A DNA stretch of 64,000 nt from an uncultured Jannaschia sp. (GCF_947494025.1 NZ_CANLTQ010000012.1:1-64000), one strand, 5' to 3'. Positions 16,969 through 26,193 are shown, numbered from the stretch's first letter. The notes: generated by a model not told the origin, from the sequence alone. Made by a program: numbers and translations.

Positions 16969-17862
16969 ATGATCGACCCACGGGAACCGCGGCTGACGGC
17001 CGCAGAAGCCACGCGCAATTTCGGCCGTGTCCGCGAGCTCGCGATCCGCGCGCCGGTCGTTGTCACCCATCACGGGCGCGACAAGCTCGCGATCCTCAGC
17101 ATGCGGGATTACGCGACCCTGCAGGCCGGACCGGAATCGCCCGGCGACACCGTGCAGCGGCAGAAGCTGATGCTGATCCTCGACGGCATCTCCGAGGGCT
17201 ACGTCTCGCTCGACCCCGAATGGCGTTACGTCACGATCAACCGCGTGGCGGAGCTGTTCCTCGGCCAGCCCCGCGAGGCGCTGATCGGCCGGATCCTGCC
17301 GGAGGCCTTTCCCCAGATCCGGGGCACCCGCGCCGAGGCGCAGCTCCGCCGGGCGATGGATCACGGCGAGGAGGTGTCGTTCGACTGGGGCTCGCTCGTG
17401 CACAGGGGCCGCCGCCTCCATGCGCGCGCGTTCCCCCTGCCCGCGCCGTCCGGCGGCATCGGCATCCTCTTCAGCAATCTCGGCGCCACCGAACGGCTGG
17501 AGACGCAGGAGCGGCTGCAACGGACGGGGCTGCGCCACCTTCTGGCGGAGCTGCCCGGCTGGGCGGTCTTTGCCTACGACGGCGACGGCACCGTGATGCA
17601 ATGGCCGGAAAGCGCGGCATCGGTGCTGGGCTGGACGGAGGCGGAGATCCTGGGCCAGTCGATCGAACCGCTGTTCACCGCGAAGGATCGCGCGGCCGGC
17701 CGGCCCTGGAGCGAGATGTCCGCCGCGCGGCGCGACGGCCGCTCCGACGACCGGATCGCGCTTCTGCATCGCGACGGCGCCGAAATCCCCCTGCGAAGCA
17801 TCCTCCTCGCCCCGCCCGACTGCCCGGGGGATTTCCTGCGCATCGTCACGCCGCCCGCCTGA
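16969..17862 (+). CDS. Phd/YefM antitoxin-like domain fused to two PAS domains
   Basis: 297 residues. Residues 9-52 match Phd/YefM antitoxins (LTAAEATRNFGRVRELAIRA..., VVVTHHGRDKLAILSMRDY), a small DNA-binding fold that normally also binds a toxin. It is followed by two PAS domains, about 66-165 (ILDGISEGYVSLDPEWRYVTINR) and 182-290 (LPGWAVFAYDGDGTVMQW). There is no C-terminal toxin-binding tail, no toxin gene next door and no kinase domain. It is best read as a one-component sensor in which PAS signals control a Phd DNA-binding domain. It is divergent from the KaiC-like/HWE operon, with starts 144 bases apart, so it may regulate that operon and itself. Confidence 0.78.
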   Translation: MIDPREPRLTAAEATRNFGRVRELAIRAPVVVTHHGRDKLAILSMRDYATLQAGPESPGDTVQRQKLMLILDGISEGYVSLDPEWRYVTINRVAELFLGQPREALIGRILPEAFPQIRGTRAEAQLRRAMDHGEEVSFDWGSLVHRGRRLHARAFPLPAPSGGIGILFSNLGATERLETQERLQRTGLRHLLAELPGWAVFAYDGDGTVMQWPESAASVLGWTEAEILGQSIEPLFTAKDRAAGRPWSEMSAARRDGRSDDRIALLHRDGAEIPLRSILLAPPDCPGDFLRIVTPPA

Positions 17863-17933
17863 GGCCGCTTCCTCGGGTGAATCCGTGCGGGCAACCCCGA
17901 CGTCGCCCCGGTACCGGACCGCGTCGTTCGGGA

Positions 17934-17949
17934 GAACGATATGGCCGGT
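17934..17949. terminator. Small hairpin between convergent genes
   Basis: TCGTTC, a 4-base loop, then GAACGA, located between the Phd-PAS stop and the dipeptidase stop. Confidence 0.3.
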
Positions 17950-18021
17950 TCCGGAACGACGCCGATGCGGAACGATGCGACGAAGCCCCCGCCCGCCGGC
18001 GGAGGTCGCGCGCCGCCCGGA

Positions 18022-19092
18022 TCACCCGCCCCACGTGTCGCGCAGCACGCGCAGCCAGTTGCGATGGCAGAGCCGTTCGAGCAGGGCGTCGTCGTAGCCA
18101 TGCGCGCGCAGCGCCTCGACCAGCCGGGGCAGACCCGCGACGTCGCCGATCCCCGCCGGCACGGTCGCGCCGTCGAAGTCGGAGCCGAACCCCACGCCCC
18201 CCTCCCCCAGCCGCGCGAGCAGGTGATCGAGATGGCGCAGCACCGGCTCCCAGCCCATATCCGCGCCACGCAGCCCGTCGGGGCGCAGGAAGCAGGTCGC
18301 GAAGTTCAGCCCCACCAGCCCGCCGCGCTCCGCGATGGCGTCGAGCTGGCGGTCGGAAAGGTTGCGGCTCGATGGCGTGACGGCATGGGCGTTGGAATGG
18401 CTCGCCACCAGCGGCGCGTCCGACAGCCGGGCGACGTCCCAGAACCCGGCTTCCGTCATGTGAGACAGGTCGATCAGGACGCGCAGCGCGTTGCATTCGC
18501 GCACCAGCGCCTCCCCCGCCCCGGTCAGCCCCGGCCCGGTATCGCCGGTGGAGGGATAGCGGAACGGCACGCCGTGGCCGAACGCCGTGGGCCGGCTCCA
18601 GACCGGCCCGAGCGAGCGCAGCCCGAGCCCGTGCCAGACGTGCAGCGCGTCGAGATCGGGGCCGATCGCCTCGGCCCCCTCCATGTGCATCACGCCCGCG
18701 ATGCGCCCCGCCGCCATGCAGGCCTCGATCCCGCCCGCGTCGCGGCACAGCGCGAAGGCCCCGTCCGAGGCCCGTTCCATCCAGAGAAGGTGCCCGGCCA
18801 TCGCCAGCGCCTCGGCCTGCGAGGGCCCGAGCGCCAGCGCGTCGGGCAGCGGCAGGTCGTAGGGCGTCCGCTCCATCGCCGCGTCCATGTCGATGCGGTC
18901 GTCCGCCGGCGAGGGCACGTAGATCGCGAAAAGCCCGCCCGCGAAGCCGCCCGCCCGCATCCGCGGCAGGTCGAGATGGCCGGGCTCCGCCGTGCCGCCA
19001 TTGTCCTCCAGCCAGAGCCTCCCGCGCCGCGCGGGGTCGCGCAGCGGGCGCAGGAGGAAGTCGTTGTGGCCGTCGAAAACCGGGATCGTCAC
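18022..19092 (-). CDS. Membrane dipeptidase (peptidase family M19)
   Basis: 356-residue zinc dipeptidase of the renal-dipeptidase family. The metal-binding pattern is complete: His9 and Asp11 (FDGHNDF), Glu138 (MHMEGAE), His211 (IDLSHMTEAGF) and His232 (ASHSNAHA). There is no signal peptide, so it should be cytoplasmic and act on dipeptides after uptake; the family often accepts D-residues at the C-terminal position. It begins with GTG overlapping the stop of the adjacent ABC ATPase gene by 4 bases (GTGA) and ends the five-gene peptide transporter operon. This strongly links the transporter to dipeptide use. Confidence 0.9.
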   Translation of the reverse strand: MTIPVFDGHNDFLLRPLRDPARRGRLWLEDNGGTAEPGHLDLPRMRAGGFAGGLFAIYVPSPADDRIDMDAAMERTPYDLPLPDALALGPSQAEALAMAGHLLWMERASDGAFALCRDAGGIEACMAAGRIAGVMHMEGAEAIGPDLDALHVWHGLGLRSLGPVWSRPTAFGHGVPFRYPSTGDTGPGLTGAGEALVRECNALRVLIDLSHMTEAGFWDVARLSDAPLVASHSNAHAVTPSSRNLSDRQLDAIAERGGLVGLNFATCFLRPDGLRGADMGWEPVLRHLDHLLARLGEGGVGFGSDFDGATVPAGIGDVAGLPRLVEALRAHGYDDALLERLCHRNWLRVLRDTWGG

Positions 19093-19856
19093 GTTGCGCC
19101 GTCCTTTCTGAAACCCTCGCTCGCGCGGAGAAGGGTCCGGGTATAGTCCTGTTCGGCCGCGTGGCCGCGCAGCGCGTCGCGCGTCAGCTCCTCCACGACG
19201 CGGCCGTTCTGCATCACCGCGAGACGCTCGCACATATGCGCGACCACGGCGAGATCGTGGCTCACCAGCACGTAGGTCAGCCCCCGCTCGGCCCGCAGCC
19301 GGTCGAGAAGGTTCAGGACCTCCGCCTGGATCGAGGCGTCGAGCGCCGAGGTCGGCTCGTCGAGGAGGAGGATCTTCGGCTCGAGGATCAGCGCCCGCGC
19401 GATGGCCACCCGCTGCCGCTGCCCGCCGGACAGCTGGTGCGGATAGCGGAACCGGAATCCGTGCCCCAGCCCGACATCCTCCAGCGCGGCCTCGACGCGC
19501 GCGCCCCGCGCGCCGAAGCCGTGGATGGCCAGCGGCTCGGACAGGACGCGGTCGATCGTGTGCCGGGGATGCAGCGAGGCGTAGGGATCCTGAAACACCA
19601 TCTGCACGCGGCGGTAGAAGTCGGCCCGCCGCGGGGCGGGGATCGCCGCGCCGTCGAGCGCGATCCGCCCGCCGCTTACCGGCGCCAGCCCGCAGATCGC
19701 GCGCAGCACCGTGGACTTGCCCGACCCGCTTTCGCCGACGATGCCGAAGGACTCGCCCTCCGCCACCGCGAAGGCGATGCCCCGCACCGCCTGCACCGCG
19801 TCCGCGCCGTGCCCGAACGTGACCGAAAGGTCGTCCACCGAGAGCAGCGCGCTCAT
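19089..19856 (-). CDS. Oligopeptide ABC transporter ATP-binding protein (DppF-type)
   Basis: 255-residue ATPase with Walker A GESGSGKST at 41-49, signature LSGGQRQRV at 142-150 and Walker B with DEPTSALD at 166-173. The sequence LHPRHTIDRVLSEPL is typical of the second ATPase of dipeptide/oligopeptide importers. It is the fourth transporter gene in the operon, overlapping its neighbours by 4 bases on both sides. It powers peptide import at the inner membrane together with the preceding ATPase. Confidence 0.9.
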   Translation of the reverse strand: MSALLSVDDLSVTFGHGADAVQAVRGIAFAVAEGESFGIVGESGSGKSTVLRAICGLAPVSGGRIALDGAAIPAPRRADFYRRVQMVFQDPYASLHPRHTIDRVLSEPLAIHGFGARGARVEAALEDVGLGHGFRFRYPHQLSGGQRQRVAIARALILEPKILLLDEPTSALDASIQAEVLNLLDRLRAERGLTYVLVSHDLAVVAHMCERLAVMQNGRVVEELTRDALRGHAAEQDYTRTLLRASEGFRKDGAT

Positions 19857-20683
19857 CGGGCCCAGTCCGCGTCGCGTTCGAGCGTGGGCAGCGGCCGCGC
19901 CTCCGCGTCGATCCGGGGCAGGCAGTTCAGAAGGCCCCGCGTGTAGGGATGCGTCGCCCGGTCCAGATCCGCCGCCGCAATCTCCTCCACCACCCGGCCG
20001 GCATACATCACCAGAACCCGGTCGCAGAAGGTGGAGACGAGCCGCAGGTCGTGGCTGATGAAGACGAGCCCCATGCCCCGGTCGCGCACCAGGTCGTCGA
20101 GGATGCCCAGCACCTCGAGCTGCACCGTGACGTCGAGCGCGGAGGTCGGCTCGTCCGCGATCAGCAGGTCCGGACGGCCGACCAGCATCATCGCGATCAT
20201 CGCCCGCTGACCCATCCCGCCCGAAAGCTCGTGCGGATAGGCGTCGAACACCCGGCCAGGGTCGCGGATCTGCACCGCTTCCAGCATCTCCAGGGCCCGG
20301 GCCTTCGCATCGCGCCGGGACACGCCGCCGCGCCGGCCGGCCTCCACGATCTGCCGGCCGATCGTCATCACCGGATTGAGCGAGAACTTGGGATCCTGCA
20401 TCACCATGCTCATCCGCCGGCCGCGGAGCTGCCGCCAGATCCGGGGGGACGCGCCGCGCAGGTCGATGCCGTCGAAATGGAGCCGGTCCGCCGTGACCCG
20501 TCCGCCCGCCGCCGTCAGCCCGAGGATCGCGCGGCCAGTCTGGGACTTGCCCGAACCGCTCTCGCCCACGATGCCGAGCCGCTCGCGCCCGAGCGCGAAG
20601 CTCACGCCGCGCACCACCTCGACCGGGCCCTGCCGCGAGGGATAGGCCACGCGCAGGTTCTCCACCTCGAGAATGGCGCTCAC
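19853..20683 (-). CDS. Oligopeptide ABC transporter ATP-binding protein (DppD-type)
   Basis: 276 residues from GTG 20683, chosen because it overlaps the permease stop by 4 bases (GTGA) and starts the usual MSAILEVENLRV. Walker A GESGSGKSQ is at 40-48, the signature LSGGMGQRAMIA at 153-164, and Walker B with DEPTSALD at 178-185. The C-terminal HPYTRGLLNCLPRI is the oligopeptide-ATPase tail motif. It pairs with the DppF-type ATPase downstream. The longer upstream frame is antisense to the permease and is not used. Confidence 0.9.
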   Translation of the reverse strand: MSAILEVENLRVAYPSRQGPVEVVRGVSFALGRERLGIVGESGSGKSQTGRAILGLTAAGGRVTADRLHFDGIDLRGASPRIWRQLRGRRMSMVMQDPKFSLNPVMTIGRQIVEAGRRGGVSRRDAKARALEMLEAVQIRDPGRVFDAYPHELSGGMGQRAMIAMMLVGRPDLLIADEPTSALDVTVQLEVLGILDDLVRDRGMGLVFISHDLRLVSTFCDRVLVMYAGRVVEEIAAADLDRATHPYTRGLLNCLPRIDAEARPLPTLERDADWAR

Positions 20684-21600
20684 GACGCGGCCTTCGGGTC
20701 GAGCACGTCGCGCAACCCGTCGCCCAGGAGGTTGAAGCCCAGCGAGACCACGAAGATCGCGATCCCCGGCATGGTCGCCACCCACCAGAAATCGATCAGG
20801 AACCGGCGACCGGACGCGATCATCGCGCCCCATTCCGGCTGCGGCGGCTGCGCGCCGAGCCCGAGGAACCCGAGCCCCGCCGCCGTGAGGATGATCCCCG
20901 CCATGTCGAGCGTCACCCGCACGATCACCGAGCTGAGGCAGAGCGGCACCACATGGCCCCAGATGATGCGCGGGCTCGACGCGCCCTGCAGGCGGATCGC
21001 GGCGATGTAGTCCTGGTCGCGGATCGTCAGCGTCTCGGCCCGCGCGAGGCGGGCATAGGGCGGCCAGGAGGTGATGGCGATGGCGATCACCGCGTTCTCG
21101 ATCCCCGGACCGAGCGCGGCCACGAAGGCCAGCGCGAGGATCAGGCGCGGGAAGGCGAGGAAGATGTCCGTCACCCGCATCAGCACCGTGTCCACCCAGC
21201 CGCCGAAATAGCCCGCGCAGGTCCCGATCACGAGGCCGATCGGCGTCGCGATCACCGCGACCAGCGTCACCACGAGGAGCGTCAGCCGGCTGCCGTGGAC
21301 GACGCGGCTGAAGATGTCGCGCGCCTGGTCGTCGGTCCCCATCGGGTGCGTCCAGGACGGCGGCAACAGCCGCGCGGTTCGAAGGTCGCCGCCGCGCAGC
21401 GGATCGAACGGCGCGATCAGGTCGGCGAAGAGGGCCATCCCCACGAGCGCCGCGACGATCGCGAGCCCCACCATGGCGAGGCGGTTCGCGCGGAAGGCGA
21501 GCCAGGTCCGGTAGGCCTGTCCCAACCGCGCCTGCGCGGGCGAGGCGGGCCGGTCGGCGAGCAGCCAGTCCCGGCGCGAGGGGGTCGCCGCCGCGCTCAT
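20680..21600 (-). CDS. Oligopeptide ABC transporter permease (DppC-type)
   Basis: 306-residue permease from ATG 21600, which overlaps the previous stop (ATGA). It has an N-terminal cytoplasmic tail, one helix at about 42-62, then a BPD_transp_1 domain. The characteristic DppC signature HPMGTDDQARDIFSRVVHG follows the first helix, and the EAA-like loop reads AIRLQGASSPRIIWGHVVP. It forms the membrane channel with the DppB-type subunit. Confidence 0.9.
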   Translation of the reverse strand: MSAAATPSRRDWLLADRPASPAQARLGQAYRTWLAFRANRLAMVGLAIVAALVGMALFADLIAPFDPLRGGDLRTARLLPPSWTHPMGTDDQARDIFSRVVHGSRLTLLVVTLVAVIATPIGLVIGTCAGYFGGWVDTVLMRVTDIFLAFPRLILALAFVAALGPGIENAVIAIAITSWPPYARLARAETLTIRDQDYIAAIRLQGASSPRIIWGHVVPLCLSSVIVRVTLDMAGIILTAAGLGFLGLGAQPPQPEWGAMIASGRRFLIDFWWVATMPGIAIFVVSLGFNLLGDGLRDVLDPKAAS

Positions 21601-22661
21601 CGCCGCCGCACCCGGGGGTCGAGCATCGTGTAGAGCAGGTCCGACAGGAGGTTCAGACCCACGAAGATCACCCCGATCACCAGCGTGCCGCCCAGCACCG
21701 CGTTCATGTCCGCGTTCTGCAGCGAGTTCGTCAGGTACTGCCCCAGCCCCGGCCAGGCGAACACCGTCTCGGTCAGCACCGACCCTTCCAGCAGGCCCGC
21801 GTAGGAGAGCGCCACCACGGTGACGAGCGGCACCGCCGCGTTGCGGAGCGCGTGGACCCAGATGATGCGCCATTCCGGCACGCCCTTCACCCGCGCGGTG
21901 ATCACGTATTCCTGCGCCAGCTCGTTCAGCATGAACGACCGCGTCATGCGGCTGATATAGGCCATCGAGAAATAGCCCAGCAGGGCCGCCGGCAGCGCCA
22001 GATGCGACATCACGTTGCCGAACGCCGCCCATTCCCCCTGCATCGCGGTGTCGAGCAGCAGGAGCCCCGTCACCTGCGTGAAGGAATATTCGTAGGAGAT
22101 GTCGATCCGCCCCGGCCCCGCGACCCAGCCGAGCTGCGCGTAGAAGACCAGCAGGCCCAGCAGGCCGAGCCAGAAGATCGGCGCCGAATACCCCACCAGT
22201 CCCAGGATGCGCACGATCTGATCGGCGAGCCCCCCCTGCCGCACCGCCGCGAGCACGCCGACGGGGATGCCCACCACCGTGCCGATCACGATGCCCGCCG
22301 TGGCGAGCTCCAGCGTCGCGGGAAAGACCCGCGCGATGTCCTCGACGATGGGCCGCTTGGTCAGGAGCGAGGTGCCGAAATCGCCCGACAGGACGTTTCC
22401 CAGATAGATCAGGAATTGCCGCCAGAGCGGCTTGTCGAGGCCGAGCGCGACATAGGCCGCGTCGTAGGTCGATTGCGAGGCCCGGTCGCCGACCACGGCG
22501 AGGACCGGATCGACCGGCACGACCCGGCCGATCAGAAAGGTCACGAGCAGGAGGCCCAGAAACGTGACCGCGACGGTCGCGAGGAGCCGTCCCGCCTTCA
22601 TCCCGATCCCCGAAAGGGCGCGCCAGCGCCCTCCCGCATTCGCCGGCGACGTCGCGGTCAT
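21597..22661 (-). CDS. Oligopeptide ABC transporter permease (DppB-type)
   Basis: 354-residue permease. A first helix at about 23-45 is followed by a periplasmic loop with the DppB-type segment ALGLDKPLWRQFLIYLGNVLSGDFG (key residues GLDKP and GDFG), and then the BPD_transp_1 core with EAA-like loop TARVKGVPEWRIIWVHALRN. It ends LLYTMLDPRVRRR, as typical DppB subunits do. Its ATG overlaps the stop of the substrate-binding protein gene. Confidence 0.9.
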   Translation of the reverse strand: MTATSPANAGGRWRALSGIGMKAGRLLATVAVTFLGLLLVTFLIGRVVPVDPVLAVVGDRASQSTYDAAYVALGLDKPLWRQFLIYLGNVLSGDFGTSLLTKRPIVEDIARVFPATLELATAGIVIGTVVGIPVGVLAAVRQGGLADQIVRILGLVGYSAPIFWLGLLGLLVFYAQLGWVAGPGRIDISYEYSFTQVTGLLLLDTAMQGEWAAFGNVMSHLALPAALLGYFSMAYISRMTRSFMLNELAQEYVITARVKGVPEWRIIWVHALRNAAVPLVTVVALSYAGLLEGSVLTETVFAWPGLGQYLTNSLQNADMNAVLGGTLVIGVIFVGLNLLSDLLYTMLDPRVRRR

Positions 22662-24268
22662 CGGGTCTTGGTGACCTCGACGAAGGAGTTGTCGTTGAAG
22701 GACGGCCCGATCACGTAGCCCTCCACGTCGTCGCGCATTCCGAAGACCTCGATCTCCTGGAACATGATGACGAAGGGCCCGGTCTCCATCACCTCGCGCT
22801 GCAGCGCCTCGTAGGTCGCGGCCCGCGCCTCGGTGTCGCGCTCCAGCGAGGCCGCGACGGTCCGGTCGCTCAGCTCCGGGATCTCCCACGCGTTGCGCCA
22901 GGCCAGCGGCTTCTCGGCGGCGTCGTCGGAATTGTCCGGGTTGTAGGCGAAGGTCGCCGCGTTGGTGTTCGGATCCTGATAATCCGGACCCCAGCGTCCG
23001 ATATAGATGTCGTGGTTGCGGGCGCGGTACTTGGTCAGCGTCTGCTGCCCGTCGCCGGGGATCAGCTCCATCCGGATGCCGGCCTCGCCCATGGTCTGCT
23101 GGATGGCCTGCGCCATGGAGGTGATCTCGGGGGTGTTGCGCGTGTCCATCGTGACGTCGAACCCGTCGGCGAGCCCGGCCTCCGCCAGAAGCTCGCGCGC
23201 CCGCTCCACGTCGAGCTCGAAGGGGGTCTCGTTCACCGCGCCGAGGAAGCCCTCGGGCAGGAACGCCTGATGGACCTGCACCTTGCCGGACATGATCGTG
23301 TCGGCGATCGTGCCGTAATCCACGAGATGCTTCATCGCCTCGCGGACCTCGGGCATGGCCAGATATTCATTCTGCTGGTTGAGCCCGAGATAATAGAGCG
23401 ACCCCTTGATCCCGTTCTCGATGCGGATGCCCTCCTCGCCCTCGAGCGCGGAGATCTCCTCGGCGCCGAGGCCGCGGGCGATGTCGATGTCGCCCTGCTC
23501 GAGCAGGAGGCGCTGCGTCGCGGCCTCCGGGATGTGGCGGTAGATCACCCGCGCCATCTCCGGCGCCTCGCCCGAGAAGTTCTCGTTGCGCTCCAGCACG
23601 ATCACCTCGTTGGCGCGCCAGTCGCGGATCGTGTACTCGCCCGACCCGGCATAGTTCGTCTTGAGCCAGTTGTAGCCGAAATCGCCGTCCTCCTCGTGCT
23701 CCATGACGAGCTGCTTGTCGACGACGAAGCCCACCGTCGCCGTCAGGCAGTAGAGCAGCAGCGTCGGCGCATAGGCCTGATCCATCTCCAGCTCGAAGGT
23801 CATGTCGCCGGTCTGGCGCACCATCTCGTCCACGTTGTCGGCCGTGAGCCCGAACTGCGTCAGGATGAACGCGGGCGACAGGTCGAGCTTCACCGCGCGT
23901 TGCAGCGTGAAGACCGCGTCCTCCGCCGTGATCGGATTGCCGGAGGCGAATTCGAGGTCGGGCCGGATGGTGAAGGTGAACGTCTTGCCGTCCTCGCTGA
24001 CCTCCCAGCTTTCGGCGATCACCCCGAAGATGTCGGACACGTCGTTCACGTCGTAGCCGACCAGCCCCTGATAGGAGTTGCCGAGCACTTCGGAGGCGGT
24101 GAACTCGAACACCTCCGCGGGGTCGAGGGAGATCACGTCGTCGATCGCCCAGGCCTGGATCAGCGTGTCCGCCGGGGTCTCGGCCCGGGCCGGCCCCGCG
24201 ACCGGCGCCGCCATCAAGCCGATCGCCGTCACCGCGGCGAGCGCGCCGCTTCTCGTCATCGTCTGCAT
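22658..24268 (-). CDS. Peptide ABC transporter substrate-binding protein (SBP family 5)
   Basis: 536-residue periplasmic binding protein with a Sec signal peptide (hydrophobic 9-24, cleavage after ARA near 29). The family 5 core begins DDVISLDPAEVFEFTASEVLGNSY and contains the conserved FTIRPDLEFASGNPITAEDAVFTLQRAVK region (key residues FTIRP, SGNPITAEDAVF). It is the first gene of the operon that continues with two permeases, two ATPases and an M19 dipeptidase. A promoter-like element lies about 65 bases upstream. The ligand is probably a small peptide, judging by the dipeptidase at the operon end. Confidence 0.9.
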   Translation of the reverse strand: MQTMTRSGALAAVTAIGLMAAPVAGPARAETPADTLIQAWAIDDVISLDPAEVFEFTASEVLGNSYQGLVGYDVNDVSDIFGVIAESWEVSEDGKTFTFTIRPDLEFASGNPITAEDAVFTLQRAVKLDLSPAFILTQFGLTADNVDEMVRQTGDMTFELEMDQAYAPTLLLYCLTATVGFVVDKQLVMEHEEDGDFGYNWLKTNYAGSGEYTIRDWRANEVIVLERNENFSGEAPEMARVIYRHIPEAATQRLLLEQGDIDIARGLGAEEISALEGEEGIRIENGIKGSLYYLGLNQQNEYLAMPEVREAMKHLVDYGTIADTIMSGKVQVHQAFLPEGFLGAVNETPFELDVERARELLAEAGLADGFDVTMDTRNTPEITSMAQAIQQTMGEAGIRMELIPGDGQQTLTKYRARNHDIYIGRWGPDYQDPNTNAATFAYNPDNSDDAAEKPLAWRNAWEIPELSDRTVAASLERDTEARAATYEALQREVMETGPFVIMFQEIEVFGMRDDVEGYVIGPSFNDNSFVEVTKTR

Positions 24269-24333
24269 CGTTTCTCTCCCTGTCTCCCTGCGGCCGCGGT
24301 CCGCTCCGTCGCCGAAGCGGCGCCCCGCCCCAG

Positions 24334-24362
24334 CTTAGGGTCGCGCCGCCGGAACCTGTCAA
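24334..24362 (-). promoter_or_regulatory. Promoter of the first peptide transporter operon
   Basis: On the minus strand, TTGACA (24362-24357), 17 bases, then CCTAAG (24339-24334). The -35 matches the consensus exactly; the -10 is weak, as is common in GC-rich alphaproteobacteria. It is correctly placed for the binding-protein gene starting at 24268. Confidence 0.45.
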
Positions 24363-24531
24363 CCCGCATCCACGGCGCGCAGCCTCGCACCGCCCCGGCG
24401 GCAAAGGGACGACGGGGCGTTCAGGCGGCCCGGACCGGGGCGGGGGCGCGAAAAAGCGACGTCGAGGCTTGCCATCGCCGCGAAAGGCGGCGCAGGCTCG
24501 CCGCGATCCGGAACGGACGAGGGGGAAGGCG

Positions 24532-26193
24532 TTGAACGGAACGGAACGGGGCCTTTCTGTCGCCGACATCGAAGGGGCCGAGCGGCTCATGGGCGTCGCC
24601 TACACGCCCGGCGAACGCGCGCAGATGCTGGAGAACCTCGAGGGGCAGATCGCCTCGGCGGTGGCCCGGCGGGCGGTGCGGCTCGGAAACGACGTGCCCA
24701 TGGCCTCGCGCTTCGATCCCCGGCCGCCGGGCTTCGCCATGCCGCATGGCCGCGACCTGCTCCGCCCCGCGCCGCGCCGCGCCACCCCCCTGCCCGAGGC
24801 CGACGAGGACATCGCCTTCGCCCCGGTGGCCGCGCTCGGCCCCTGGATCGCGTCGGGCGCGCTCACCTCGCGCCGGCTCACCGACATCTATCTCGACCGG
24901 ATCGCGGCGCTGAACCCGCATCTCGAATGCTTCGCCACGATCTGCGACGCGGCCGCGCGGGCCGAGGCGGACGCGGCGGACGCGCTCACCCGGGCGGGCG
25001 TCTCGCTCGGGCCGCTCCACGGCATTCCCTACGGGCTCAAGGACCTGTTCGACACGAAGGGCGTCGCGACCGGCTGGGGGGCGGAGCCGTTCCGGGACCG
25101 GGTACCCGAGCGCGACGCCGCCGTGACCCGGCTGATGCGGCAGGCGGGCGCCGTGCTGCTGGGCAAGACCACCGTGGGCGCGCTGGCCTACAACGACATC
25201 TGGTACGGCGGGCGCACGCGGAACCCGTGGAACCTCGCGGAGGGGTCGAGCGGGTCGAGCGCCGGTTCCGCCTCGGCCACCGCGGCGGGGCTCTGCGCCT
25301 TCAGCATCGGGACCGAGACGCTGGGTTCCATCACCTCGCCGTCGCAGCGCTGCGGCACGACCGGCCTGCGGCCCACCTTCGGGCGGGTCAGCCGCGCGGG
25401 CGGCATGGCGCTCTGCTGGTCGCTCGACAAGGTCGGCCCGATCTGTCGCGGGGTGGAGGATACCGGCCTCGTCCTCGCCGCCCTGAACGGCGCCGACCCC
25501 GAGGACCGGTCCTCCATCGCCGCGCCGTTCCACTTCGACGCCACGGCCGGCATCGACGGCCTGCGCGTGGGCTATCTGCCGGAGGCGTTCGGCGAGGGCG
25601 CGACGGAGGTGGACCACGCCGCGCTCGACGCCGTGCGCGGCCTCGGGGTGGAGGTGGTGGAGGCGTCGCTGCCCCCCCTGCCCTACGACGCGCTGATGAA
25701 CGTCCTCTACGCCGAGGCCGCCGCCGCGTTCGAGGCGCTGACTCTCGACGACACCGACGACACGCTGACCTGGCAGGAGGACGGCGCCTGGCCCAACACG
25801 TTCCGCAAGGCGCGCTTCCTGTCGGCGGTGGACCACGTGCAGCTCGACCGCCTGCGCTTTCGCGTGATGGGGGCGCTGGACGACCTGTTCGCCGGGGTGG
25901 ACCTGCTCGTCGGGCCGTTCATGACCGGGCCGATGCTCGTCGCCTCGAACTTCACCGGGCATCCCTGCCTCCACCTGCGCGCGGGCTTCCTGGAGGTGGC
26001 GACGCGCGGCGCGGCCTCGCTCGGCTCGGGCAAGCTCACCACCGGGACGGAAAGCGGGGCGGAGCGGTTCACCGTGCCGCAGGGGATCTCGGTCTGGGGC
26101 CACCTTTTCGACGAGGGGCCGCTTCTGCGCTTCGGCATGGCGCTGGAGGCGGCGCTCGGCGTCGCCGCGCGGCGGCCCGGCCTCGACATATGA
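24532..26193 (+). CDS. Amidase (amidase signature family)
   Basis: 553 residues from TTG 24532, preferred because GGGGGAAGG lies just upstream; an earlier in-frame TTG at 24469 has no ribosome site. The Ser-cisSer-Lys triad is present: Lys170 (YGLKDLFDTKG), cis-Ser near 242 (GSSGSSAGSASATAAG) and nucleophile Ser266 (TETLGSITSP). The enzyme hydrolyses C-N amide bonds; the substrate cannot be told from sequence. It has no signal peptide. It is divergent from the first peptide operon and 28 bases before the second binding-protein gene, so it heads the second transporter operon. The imported compound is therefore probably an amide or a capped peptide. Confidence 0.87.
   Translation: MNGTERGLSVADIEGAERLMGVAYTPGERAQMLENLEGQIASAVARRAVRLGNDVPMASRFDPRPPGFAMPHGRDLLRPAPRRATPLPEADEDIAFAPVAALGPWIASGALTSRRLTDIYLDRIAALNPHLECFATICDAAARAEADAADALTRAGVSLGPLHGIPYGLKDLFDTKGVATGWGAEPFRDRVPERDAAVTRLMRQAGAVLLGKTTVGALAYNDIWYGGRTRNPWNLAEGSSGSSAGSASATAAGLCAFSIGTETLGSITSPSQRCGTTGLRPTFGRVSRAGGMALCWSLDKVGPICRGVEDTGLVLAALNGADPEDRSSIAAPFHFDATAGIDGLRVGYLPEAFGEGATEVDHAALDAVRGLGVEVVEASLPPLPYDALMNVLYAEAAAAFEALTLDDTDDTLTWQEDGAWPNTFRKARFLSAVDHVQLDRLRFRVMGALDDLFAGVDLLVGPFMTGPMLVASNFTGHPCLHLRAGFLEVATRGAASLGSGKLTTGTESGAERFTVPQGISVWGHLFDEGPLLRFGMALEAALGVAARRPGLDI

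Noticed and set aside
12107-16972. Plus-strand open frame of 1621 codons
   Set aside because: It is antisense to the esterase, ZIP permease, HWE kinase and KaiC-like genes, all with clear motifs. Long antisense frames are expected at this GC content, and its product is Arg/His/Gly-rich with no family.
16969-17862. A type II toxin-antitoxin pair based on the Phd domain
   Set aside because: No toxin gene is adjacent, and the region after the Phd domain is PAS, not a toxin-binding tail.
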